A stretch of 63,249 nucleotides of DNA from Eubacteriaceae bacterium (lineage in GTDB: Bacteria > Bacillota > Clostridia > Eubacteriales > Eubacteriaceae): contig JASGLP010000010.1 in assembly GCA_030156895.1 (NCBI GenBank), positions 1 through 63,249 on the forward strand, given 5' to 3'. Positions 35,424 through 43,137 of this stretch are shown here, piece by piece (position 1 is the first letter of the stretch; each line of letters opens with the position of its first letter). The notes beneath the pieces were generated by a model. It saw only the letters and a program-made list of their open reading frames with translations, made no database searches and had not been told where the DNA came from. The translations under genes and the position numbers were made by a program.

Positions 35424-35767
35424 TTAGTGTAACAGCGGTTGCAGACAGCATTAGTGAAAGATCAATATGCTTTTTCTAGAATACATCTAAATCATAACAG
35501 TGTAAGCTTGTTTCAGAAATACCTGAATCGATGGCTAGCACTGTTTTTTATGTTTTGGTGATCTGGCGATTGCTGAAGATTTCATGACAGAGAAGGATCT
35601 TTCAGAGCTTGACAGATCTGTCGATTAGGCATACACTCAAGATAAAGAGAGCAGTAAAATATCGGCAGTACTTAAAAAGTCGGTGTTCATGGACGAAATT
35701 GACTTTATTTTTAACAGAAGGCTGCCAGAATCGCAATTGCTGATGTTTATAATTCTGGAGGGCAAAA
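35424..35767. other. Intergenic region with a terminator-like structure
   Basis: A stem pairing AACAGTG (near 35497) with CACTGTT (near 35540), containing an inner TTTCAG/CTGAA stem, is followed by a T-run and can end the reductase-like transcript. From there to 35750 I see no gene or repeat. GGAGGG just before 35768 is the binding site of the next gene. Confidence 0.45.
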
Positions 35768-36778
35768 ATGGGATTTCTGATTGTTCGAAACGATATTACA
35801 AAAATGAAAGTGGATGCCATTGTCAATGCGGCTAACACGTCACTCTTGGGCGGTGGTGGAGTGGACGGTGCCATTCATCGGGCGGCGGGATCTGAGCTTC
35901 TGGCAGAATGCCGGGGGTTAAATGGCTGCCAAACAGGGCAGGCTAAAATAACAAAAGGTTATCGTCTGCCGGCAAAATATGTGATTCACACTGTTGGTCC
36001 AATCTGGGCGGGGGGCAGTCAGAATGAAGAAGGACTTTTAAGAGCCTGTTACCGAAACGTCCTTGGTCTGGCGGCGGAAAAAGGAATAAAAAGTATTGCC
36101 TTTCCCTTGATTTCGGCGGGAGCCTATGGCTATCCCCGGGACCAGGCCCTGAATGTTGCAACTTCAGAAATTTCAGAATTTTTACTGGATCATGAGATGG
36201 CAATCACCCTGGTGGTTTTTGATAAAGCTTCTTTTCAGCTGTCGGAAAAGCGCTATACTGCGATTGCCGAGTATATCGATGAACGTTATGTTGATAAAAA
36301 CCTGATCACCCGGAGCGGTGGTATCGAAAGCCTTAAGGAAGTGCAGGAAGATGTCGGCGAATTTTTAAGATCTGCCATGCCGGTGGCCGAAAGACGGGAG
36401 AAAAGTTCACGAAGTCTCGAAGATCTGGTCAACCAGGTTGAGGAATCATTTTCGGAAAGTCTTCTCCGGCTGATTGATGAAAAAGGCATGACCGATTCAG
36501 AAACTTACAAAAAGGCTAATGTTGATCGCAAGCTATTTTCCAAGATCAGAAATGATAAATTCTATCATCCCGGTAAGCAGACGGTAATCGCATTTGCCAT
36601 TGCCCTGCATTTAAACCTGGATGAAACCAGTGATTTGTTAGGTCGGGCCGGCTTTGCCCTGACCCACAGCAGTCAGGCTGATATCATTATTGAGTATTTC
36701 ATTGAAGAAGGCAACTACAGTATTTTTGAGATTAACGAAGCCCTGTTCGCCTTTGATCAAAAGCTCTTGGGTTTGTAG
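35768..36778 (+). CDS. Macro-domain protein with C-terminal helical/HTH-like domain
   Basis: Residues 1-170 form a macro domain: [26 protein letters not shown] is the ADP-ribose-binding motif, and [13 protein letters not shown] is the second loop. These domains bind or hydrolyse ADP-ribose or its protein esters. Residues about 225-336 form a separate helical domain ([50 protein letters not shown]), which resembles an XRE-type helix-turn-helix. The fusion suggests a DNA- or partner-binding sensor of ADP-ribose. A vWA gene follows 103 bp downstream on the same strand. Confidence 0.88.
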   Translation: MGFLIVRNDITKMKVDAIVNAANTSLLGGGGVDGAIHRAAGSELLAECRGLNGCQTGQAKITKGYRLPAKYVIHTVGPIWAGGSQNEEGLLRACYRNVLGLAAEKGIKSIAFPLISAGAYGYPRDQALNVATSEISEFLLDHEMAITLVVFDKASFQLSEKRYTAIAEYIDERYVDKNLITRSGGIESLKEVQEDVGEFLRSAMPVAERREKSSRSLEDLVNQVEESFSESLLRLIDEKGMTDSETYKKANVDRKLFSKIRNDKFYHPGKQTVIAFAIALHLNLDETSDLLGRAGFALTHSSQADIIIEYFIEEGNYSIFEINEALFAFDQKLLGL

Positions 36779-36881
36779 TAGCAGTTTGCCAGATTAATTC
36801 TCAAAATGTCGCCTGGCAAGCGACCTATTAAGGGGCGCAAGCTGATATCCTTTAATCAATAAAAAGATTGGAGGAAGAACA

Positions 36882-37526
36882 ATGAATAAGCATTTAACGG
36901 AACTAGTCTTTATCCTGGATCGCAGTGGCTCCATGAGCGGACTGGAATCTGATACGATTGGTGGTTATAACGGACTGCTTGAAAAGCAGAAAAAAGAGAC
37001 TGGGGAAGCAGTGATAACAACGGTCCTCTTTGATGATCGGTATGAGCTTTTACATGATCGAATTCCCATTACGGGCGTTGAAAAAATTTCGCACAAGGAA
37101 TATTTCGTCAGAGGAACCACTGCTTTACTGGATGCCATCGGTAAAACCATCAGCAAGATTGATAATGTTCATGAGCATACCAAAAAATCAGAACGCGCTG
37201 GTCAGGTGATGTTTGTCATTACCACAGACGGGCTGGAAAATGCCAGCCGGGAATATTCGGCTGACCAGGTTCGCAAACTCATCGAAAGAAAGAAAAAGGC
37301 AGGCTGGGAATTTATTTTTTTGGGAGCCAATATTGATGCGGTTGAAACGGCTAGAAGCTTTGGCATTAGTGAAGATCGAGCGGTGAATTACCATGCCGAT
37401 GCCGAGGGAACTTTATTAAATTATGCAGTGGTTAATGAAACAGTTTCCCAGATGCGAGCCGGCAGTTCGATTTCTAAGGACTGGAAAAGTAAAATCGAAG
37501 AGGATTTTAAAAAGCGGAAAAACTAA
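36882..37526 (+). CDS. vWA-domain protein
   Basis: This 214-residue protein is essentially one von Willebrand A domain. The metal-ion-dependent adhesion motif is FILDRSGSMSG at residues 9-19, with the Thr in RGTTALLDAI and the Asp in ITTDGLENAS. There is no signal peptide or membrane anchor, so it acts in the cytoplasm. It resembles TerY-type vWA proteins. GGAGG precedes the ATG. Its position after the macro-domain gene suggests a two-gene module, perhaps in stress or ADP-ribose signalling. The function is not known to me. Confidence 0.88.
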   Translation: MNKHLTELVFILDRSGSMSGLESDTIGGYNGLLEKQKKETGEAVITTVLFDDRYELLHDRIPITGVEKISHKEYFVRGTTALLDAIGKTISKIDNVHEHTKKSERAGQVMFVITTDGLENASREYSADQVRKLIERKKKAGWEFIFLGANIDAVETARSFGISEDRAVNYHADAEGTLLNYAVVNETVSQMRAGSSISKDWKSKIEEDFKKRKN

Positions 37527-37761
37527 AAAAAGATGATTTCTTCTTTTTAAGGCACAAAATAATACCTTGAACTCATTTCTACTAAAAGCGTATAATAGGA
37601 GTATGCAATTAAAGGTCAAATATCATTCTTTGTAAACGGTTGTTTGTTAATACCGATTGAGTTGGTCAAGCTGCTTGTTGGTGTTTTACAAAATAAAAAA
37701 AGGGTATAAACCCTATGGATTAATTATTTGAATTTCAAAAAACAAACAGGAGGATGTTAAA

Positions 37762-37929
37762 ATGGTAGAAGATGGAAAAAAGGGTATCTACGAAGAAGCG
37801 GAAGAACTGAGCGAAAAAGACAAGAAAATTGATAGTCATACAGATGCAATGTATGAAGAAGCAGAAGAGCTGAGTGAAAAATCAAAAGAAGAACAACACG
37901 GCTTTATGGCTGACGAAGACAAAAAATAG
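37762..37929 (+). CDS. Small acidic protein with internal repeat
   Basis: This 55-residue protein contains YEEAEELSEK twice, near residues 10-19 and 36-45, separated by 16 residues. It is rich in Glu and Lys and predicted helical. AGGAGG precedes the ATG by a good distance. It starts after a gap following the vWA gene and ends before a strong terminator. It is too short for standard ORF finding. No family is recognised; the repeat suggests a coiled coil or a binding peptide. Confidence 0.75.
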   Translation: MVEDGKKGIYEEAEELSEKDKKIDSHTDAMYEEAEELSEKSKEEQHGFMADEDKK

Positions 37930-37949
37930 TCTCCACATACGACTAAAAG

Positions 37950-37988
37950 AACTGTTGCAGCAACGACTGTTATTGCAACAGTTTTTTG
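37950..37988 (+). terminator. Terminator after the small acidic protein
   Basis: A 10-bp stem (AACTGTTGCA, with its complement at 37974-37983) is followed by TTTT. Confidence 0.88.
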
Positions 37989-38028
37989 TATGTCTGCAGA
38001 TAAATCATAATCAATTAGGGAGAATGCG

Positions 38029-38715
38029 ATGAAAACTGTTTTGATTCACGGACAGAACCACAAGGGCTCAACCTATCAGATTGCCAGACAGCTGGCTGAA
38101 AAGATTGGCGGCGAAAACCAGGAATTTTTTTTGCCCAAAGACTTTGATCAATTTTGTATTGGTTGCTGTAACTGTTTTGCGAAAGACGAATCACTCTGTC
38201 CCCACTATGAAAAACTTAAACCCATCACGGCGGCAATGGATGCGGCTGATCTTTTAATTTTTAGCAGCCCGGTATATGTCATGCATGCCAGTGGGCCGAT
38301 GAAATCCTTTCTTGATCATTACGGTTACCGTTTTATGGTTCATCGGCCAGAAGAAAAAATGTTTAAAAAACAGGCAGTCTGCGTGGCAACGGCAGCTGGG
38401 GCAGGAATGAAATCGACCATGAAAGATATGAACAGCAGCCTTTTTTTCTGGGGTATTCCCAAACGTTATCGCTTGGGATTTGCAGTACGGGCAGTTGATT
38501 GGCAGGCGGTTGATGGGAAAATAAAAAGCCAAATCGATGAAAAAACGACGCGCCTGGCGCAAAAGATAAAGACATCAAAGGGCAATGTAAAACCAGGCAT
38601 AAAAACAAGATCAATGTTTCATTTCGTGCGACGGATGCAGCAAAATGGCTTTAATGAAGCAGATCGTCTTTACTGGGAGAAAAAAGGCTGGACAGAGAAA
38701 AAGCGTCCCTGGTAG
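38029..38715 (+). CDS. Flavodoxin-fold NAD(P)H/FMN oxidoreductase
   Basis: This 228-residue protein has the flavodoxin-like NAD(P)H:FMN reductase fold. The FMN phosphate loop is GQNHKGSTYQIA (residues 8-19). A Cys-rich CIGCCNCF (about 44-51) resembles iron-sulfur flavoproteins, and SSPVYVMHASGPMKSFLDHYG is the second FMN loop. It probably transfers electrons between NAD(P)H or ferredoxin and an unknown acceptor. It stands alone, with GGGAG before the ATG, and ends at a dispersed repeat. Confidence 0.85.
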   Translation: MKTVLIHGQNHKGSTYQIARQLAEKIGGENQEFFLPKDFDQFCIGCCNCFAKDESLCPHYEKLKPITAAMDAADLLIFSSPVYVMHASGPMKSFLDHYGYRFMVHRPEEKMFKKQAVCVATAAGAGMKSTMKDMNSSLFFWGIPKRYRLGFAVRAVDWQAVDGKIKSQIDEKTTRLAQKIKTSKGNVKPGIKTRSMFHFVRRMQQNGFNEADRLYWEKKGWTEKKRPW

Positions 38716-38721
38716 TAGAAA

Positions 38722-38944
38722 AGCGGTAAACTGTTACCGCTCCAGTGCGTAGACAAACCCCGCACCGACCAATTGGATTTCGTAGGCTGCTGCGGATTCG
38801 TACAGTTGCCCAATTAGAATAATCCAATTTAAGGTATTTTTAGCAACTGTTCGCCCCGATGCAGCCAACTGAAAAGCCAATTGTCGGTGCTCAGATGTTA
38901 ATATTAACTTTGTCTTCAGTATGAAGCGGTAAGCAAGTACCGCT
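38722..38944 (-). repeat. Dispersed nested-hairpin element, copy B, with flanking hairpins
   Basis: The element itself spans about 38742-38922, in reverse orientation. It is bounded by two similar hairpins: AGCGGTAA-ACTG-TTACCGCT (38722-38741) and AGCGGTA-AGCAAG-TACCGCT (38925-38944), the second followed by a T-run. The middle stem is GGCTGC/GCAGCC, a paired change relative to the other copies. The flanking genes are convergent and end within about 20 bp of the hairpins. Confidence 0.9.
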
Positions 38945-38960
38945 TTTTTCTAAAACTTTT

Positions 38961-41129
38961 TTATTGACTGACTGTCAATGCCGCCGGAATCGCCTCATCG
39001 ATTGTCAGTGAAGCCGGATTTTCATCCATTCCGTAGAAATAGGTATCTTTGGGCCAGACTTCAATTTGGATGGCTTCCAGGCGATAGCCATAACCGGAGG
39101 TTCCGGCCATTTCCCCGTTGACGGCCCAACCCATCCAGCCAAAATTCTGACAGTGAACCCGGTAGTAGACATCATAGAGGTTTTTATCAGCGCCATAGAG
39201 CTGAATCTGAATAGCCTCCAAGCGGTAGCCCAGTCCTGAAGTGCCGCTGACTTCGCCATCAAAGCGGGAGTCTTGCCAGCCAATATTCTGAACATGGGTA
39301 CGGTAGGCGATGCCCATATCGGCATTGCTGTCACCCAGCTGAATCTGAATGGCTTCCAGCCGGTAGCCCAGACCGGAGGTGCCGCTGACTTCGCCATTGT
39401 AGCAGGTGCCCTGCCAGCCGATGTTCTGGACATGGGTGCGGTAGTAAACATCAACGTCATCGGATGTACTGCCCGGATCCTGAACCCGGATGGTATAGGT
39501 GGCGGTTTTGCCGCCGACGGTGATGGTCAGGGTTTTTGTTCCGGCAGTTGATGAATCAAAACCGGAAATATTGGCGGTAGTGATGGATTCTGTTTTAGTC
39601 GATCCGTCGCTGTAAGTACCCGTTACGACCAGACCGGAAATATCCAGTGACTCACCCAGCTGGTAGGTCAGCTTATTGGCGGGTGAGGTGATGGCAATAC
39701 TTTGTAGAGTCACACTCTGAGAGCCGGTAAAGGCTTTAATACAGACATTGGCGTTATCGGAAATGGCCACGTCCTGCCAGTAGGAGCCGCCATCATTGCT
39801 GATATAGCTTTGGCCGGGAGAAGCAGTGGCGGCACTGGAATAATTATATTCCTGGGCTTCAATTGGCACTGGGTACCAGGCCTGGGGCGTGATATATTCA
39901 ATGACCACCGAAAACTTTTCCTGGGCGGTCAAGCTGACCGGGGTGTTTAAATCAACTGTATAGTAGCCCTGGTTATCGAAGGTAACGGTTTGGCTGGAAC
40001 GCAAGGTTCCGCTTCTGGGCTGGCCGGAGGAGGGATTCGTATAGATATAAATTTCAGCCGTGGTGTATGGGCTAAGGGAATAGGTGCTGATGGCGGTCAG
40101 GGTTTCAGAAGCCGTTGCGGTAAAGACGTTGGCCCCCCAAGAACTGTGATCGGCATTGTTAAAGCCGATCGCCAGGGTGTTGCCCAGGGGATCGTACTGA
40201 TAGATTCGATTATAGTTGCTGGTTGATTCGGCGCTGTGAAAAGATGTAACATTATTAGCGGCATAGGTATCGTAATAGGACAGATAGAAATATCCGCCAT
40301 CACCCCAGTCACTGCCCCAGCTGTTCTTGATGATCCAGGCACCGTCTCCAGCGGGGGTGGTGGCAAAATTATAGCGGCTATAATTGTCATCCCATCCGAC
40401 AATGGCCACGTCATGGTCGGTAGCAGCACTGCCATAGTAATACAAGGCGGCATTGGAATCGCTGTAATACTCGGAGTAATCCATGGCGGCCGCGCAGATG
40501 GTGGTGGACAAGGCTCCGCCATTCATCAGGGCGTCCTTGATATCGTTAGCGCTTTTTGACAGATATTCAGCCGACTGGACATGATAAACAGAGGATAGTC
40601 CAGTGTGCTTGCCGGAGTTATAGGGGTCACTGGCTTCATCAACGGGGCCGCTCCAGCGTGCCAGATAGGCCAGGGCGATGGTACTGTTGCCGCCGTCATT
40701 GGGAGACCAGTCAAAGCCGTGGTTCCACATCATATTGTTTTCAGATAAATCGCTGGTGGTGGAGGCTTTTAGATAGGATTCCAGCGAGGCAATACTGGCA
40801 AAAGCCCAGCAACTGCCCCAATCCCCCTGATTGCGCACATCGGTGATCCGGCCAGTGCTTCTCAGGTCATAGCTGGCCGGAAAGGTGGCTGAAGTATCGA
40901 TGGTTTCATCGCTTTCAGATTCGACTCTGGCCATTGGCTCCGGAATATGCCCGGTCGCATGACCATCAACAGTAGTTGTTTGGATGCTTCCATCCTCCTG
41001 ATAGGCCACAAATTCCGGGTTTAATGGGCCGGTTTCGGAGATCGGATTTTCAGTGGCCAGGATTGCTTGCGGAAAAAGCAAGGCAATTAAGCAGAATATA
41101 GACAAAAGTTGAGCAAATTTTCTTTTCAT
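38961..41129 (-). CDS. Secreted papain-family protease with Ig-like and ChW repeats
   Basis: This 722-residue exported protein has a signal peptide (residues 1-26, ending AILATE). The C1A peptidase domain has the active Cys in GSCWAFAS, the His in DHDVAIVGWDD and the Asn in IIKNSWGSDWG (about 105-300). A lectin-like beta domain follows (about 310-470), then a bacterial Ig-like domain (about 475-555, LDISGLVVTGTYSDGST). The C-terminal part has three tandem ChW repeats (each with YRxHxQNxGW and GYRLEAIQI), a clostridial cell-surface module. It probably digests external protein while attached to the wall. AAGGATCATCC-type spacing precedes the ATG; GAGAGGATG is the likely site. Confidence 0.95.
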   Translation of the reverse strand: MKRKFAQLLSIFCLIALLFPQAILATENPISETGPLNPEFVAYQEDGSIQTTTVDGHATGHIPEPMARVESESDETIDTSATFPASYDLRSTGRITDVRNQGDWGSCWAFASIASLESYLKASTTSDLSENNMMWNHGFDWSPNDGGNSTIALAYLARWSGPVDEASDPYNSGKHTGLSSVYHVQSAEYLSKSANDIKDALMNGGALSTTICAAAMDYSEYYSDSNAALYYYGSAATDHDVAIVGWDDNYSRYNFATTPAGDGAWIIKNSWGSDWGDGGYFYLSYYDTYAANNVTSFHSAESTSNYNRIYQYDPLGNTLAIGFNNADHSSWGANVFTATASETLTAISTYSLSPYTTAEIYIYTNPSSGQPRSGTLRSSQTVTFDNQGYYTVDLNTPVSLTAQEKFSVVIEYITPQAWYPVPIEAQEYNYSSAATASPGQSYISNDGGSYWQDVAISDNANVCIKAFTGSQSVTLQSIAITSPANKLTYQLGESLDISGLVVTGTYSDGSTKTESITTANISGFDSSTAGTKTLTITVGGKTATYTIRVQDPGSTSDDVDVYYRTHVQNIGWQGTCYNGEVSGTSGLGYRLEAIQIQLGDSNADMGIAYRTHVQNIGWQDSRFDGEVSGTSGLGYRLEAIQIQLYGADKNLYDVYYRVHCQNFGWMGWAVNGEMAGTSGYGYRLEAIQIEVWPKDTYFYGMDENPASLTIDEAIPAALTVSQ

Positions 41130-41383
41130 TAAGGATCATCCTCTCTTTATGATTCGTTTAAAAATCGGCTGGAAAAAACAGACTTCGTGTAAAGTAGATA
41201 TACCAAATTAACTGCATTTTATTCGATCTGGTTGAAATTATTTGTATATTTTTTAGAAAAATTCAGAAACAATTGATTACTTAAAACAAGGCATAAATTT
41301 GAAAAAATAATGATCAGCGAGTGATTTTTTAGATGGGGTGGGTAGACAGTTAACATGAAAAATCTAAAAATTAGGAGGCTATC

Positions 41384-41590
41384 ATGAAAATTAGTGCAAG
41401 AAATCAGTTTGAAGGTAAGATTGTTGGGGTTGAAAAGGGAACAGTGAACGGGATTGTAAAAATAGATATTGGCGGCGGTAACATCATCTCGGCAACAATT
41501 TCTTTGGCATCTATTGAAGAATTGGGTCTGGAAGTCGGCGGCCAGGCGACTGCAGTTGTGAAAGCAACCTCCGTAATGGTCATGGTTTAA
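41384..41590 (+). CDS. mopI: Molbindin, molybdate/tungstate-binding protein
   Basis: This 68-residue protein is a single Mop domain: ISARNQFEGKIVGVEKGTVNGIVKIDIGGG, then ISLASIEELGLEVGGQATAVVKATSVMV. Molbindins form hexamers that store molybdate or tungstate for enzymes such as formate dehydrogenase. GGAGG precedes the ATG. It is monocistronic with a terminator directly after. No molybdenum enzyme is in this window. Confidence 0.95.
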   Translation: MKISARNQFEGKIVGVEKGTVNGIVKIDIGGGNIISATISLASIEELGLEVGGQATAVVKATSVMVMV

Positions 41591-41610
41591 ATTTGTAGAA
41601 AGTAAAGAAG

Positions 41611-41646
41611 ACCCCGATCAGTCGGTAAAGACTAATCGGGGTTTTT
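41611..41646 (+). terminator. Terminator after the molbindin gene
   Basis: An 8-bp stem ACCCCGAT/ATCGGGGT is followed by TTTT. Confidence 0.88.
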
Positions 41647-41769
41647 ACCGAAAAGTAAATTTGAATTTATCAGGCTAGCGATTTTCTAAAATATAATACC
41701 TATTAGAAAGCTGCCATTTATCAGGAAAAATGGATAGAAGGCCAAAAACATTTGGCTAAACTTGCCAGA

Positions 41770-42255
41770 TCAGAAAATTTCCGCCGCTTTTTCCGCCATT
41801 CTTTGCCCGTAGGTCTGGAAAGTATCATTGTAGCTTTCCAGGGCATCAGATACTGCTACCGGCCCCAGATGAATGACGGGTTTTCCCTTGGCGCCACCGC
41901 CGGAATAGGTTAGCATGCCCATGACCATCATATGATCCAGCATCAGACGAATACCCAGCTCGCCGCCGCCATGCACGTAATCGACAGTGGCAAAAGCACC
42001 GCCCAGTTTGCCGGGAAGGTTTAATTTTCGCGATGATTTTTCCAGGAATGCTTTAATATCAGTGCAAACATTGGCCATATAGATTGGTGAGCCAAGGATG
42101 ATACACTTGCTTTCCTGAGCCCATTCTTCGTCAATGGCATCAATCGAAAAAGCTTTGGCCTTGACGCCTTCAACCTTTTCCATCCCTTTTACAATTTCCT
42201 CGGCCATTTGTTTGGTATGCCCGGTTTTTGAATAATACAAAACGCTTGCTTTCAC
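41770..42255 (-). CDS. Flavodoxin/NAD(P)H-dependent FMN reductase family protein
   Basis: This 161-residue protein has the WrbA-like flavodoxin fold. The FMN phosphate loop is YYSKTGHTKQMAEEI (residues 7-21), and GSPIYMANVCTDIKAFLE and YVHGGGELGIRLMLDHMMVMGM form the other cofactor loops. It is a cytoplasmic electron carrier or quinone/FMN reductase. GGAGG precedes the ATG. It is divergent from the SRAP gene with a 96-bp gap. Confidence 0.87.
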   Translation of the reverse strand: MKASVLYYSKTGHTKQMAEEIVKGMEKVEGVKAKAFSIDAIDEEWAQESKCIILGSPIYMANVCTDIKAFLEKSSRKLNLPGKLGGAFATVDYVHGGGELGIRLMLDHMMVMGMLTYSGGGAKGKPVIHLGPVAVSDALESYNDTFQTYGQRMAEKAAEIF

Positions 42256-42351
42256 TTTTTACCTCCTTGAATTGTAAGAAATAGCTTACTCTTATTATAG
42301 AAGAAGGGATAGGAGAGTTCAAGAGAAAAGCCCTTCATGAAAGGAAATAAT

Positions 42352-42948
42352 ATGTGTGGTCGTTATATTTTATATACAGACAAGGACAATCAGGCCGTCA
42401 AAGCCATTGTCGAAGAGGTCAGCCATCAGTTTAACCTGGAGCTAAAAAAGGGTGATATCTATCCCAGTAATCTGGCGCCGGTCTTTGTGTCCGAGGGCGA
42501 TCAATCAAAAAAACAGCTGCGTCTGATGAAATGGGGTTATCCGGCACACTTCGGAAAGCAGAAACTTTTAATCAATGCCCGCTCGGAAACGGTGCTGGAA
42601 AAGAAAACTTTTCGCCAGGATTTTCTGGAAAGACGGTGTCTGATCCCGGCGGTAGGGTTTTACGAGTGGAACGAAAAGAAAGAAAAATTTTTATTTAGCG
42701 GATCTGATCAGCTTATTTATCTGGGTGGCTTTTATAATCTCCATCACGAGGCTGATTTCATCATCTTGACCAAAGCGCCGGTTGAGTCTGTAGCGGCTGT
42801 GCATGACCGGATGCCAGTAATCATAAAAAAGAGCCAGGCATTAACCTGGCTGAGTGATACGGATGTAGCGCTTGGGCTGATGACAGAAGATCCCGTATTT
42901 TTAAACTGCCGGAAAATGTCCGGACAAGAGCAGCTGACCTTTATATAA
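42352..42948 (+). CDS. SOS response-associated peptidase (SRAP/YedK) family protein
   Basis: This protein of about 198 residues begins MCGRY. Cys2 is the catalytic residue that, after Met removal, forms a thiazolidine crosslink with abasic sites in single-stranded DNA. For that reason I place the start at 42352 (AAGGAA upstream) and not at the ATG five codons earlier. Other family residues are Asn/Arg in INARSET, Glu in PAVGFYEWN, and His in VHDRMPVII. It protects DNA during replication stress. Its stop lies inside a palindrome bordering repeat copy C. Confidence 0.93.
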   Translation: MCGRYILYTDKDNQAVKAIVEEVSHQFNLELKKGDIYPSNLAPVFVSEGDQSKKQLRLMKWGYPAHFGKQKLLINARSETVLEKKTFRQDFLERRCLIPAVGFYEWNEKKEKFLFSGSDQLIYLGGFYNLHHEADFIILTKAPVESVAAVHDRMPVIIKKSQALTWLSDTDVALGLMTEDPVFLNCRKMSGQEQLTFI

Positions 42949-43130
42949 AGGCCAGAGCAGGTTGAAGATAAAGTATATTTAAGCACCTGAGCACCGACAA
43001 TTGGCTTTTCAGTTGTCCGCCTCGGGGCGGACAGTTGCTGGAAACCGCCTATAATTAGCGATTTCAAATCGGGCAACTGTACGAATCCGCGCGCGGACTA
43101 CGAAATCCAATTGGTCGGTGCAAAGGCCAG
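42938..43130 (+). repeat. Dispersed nested-hairpin element, copy C (right end shortened)
   Basis: The element spans about 42956-43121, in forward orientation. On the left is the 14-bp palindrome CCTTTATATAAAGG (42938-42951) that contains the SRAP stop codon. AAAGGCCAG occurs on both sides (42947-42955 and 43122-43130). The right end lacks the usual GGGTTTGTCTACA tail. The stems GTCCGC/GCGGAC and ACAGTTGC/GCAACTGT are intact. Confidence 0.88.
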
Positions 43131-43137
43131 CGATTTT

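Noticed and set aside
34067-40846. Antisense open frames in the LysR and protease genes
   Set aside because: They mirror the codon pattern of the real genes on the opposite strand and have no start signals.
42337-42351. Upstream ATG as the SRAP start
   Set aside because: SRAP function needs Cys at position 2 after the initiator Met, and the AAGGAA binding site lies between the two ATGs.
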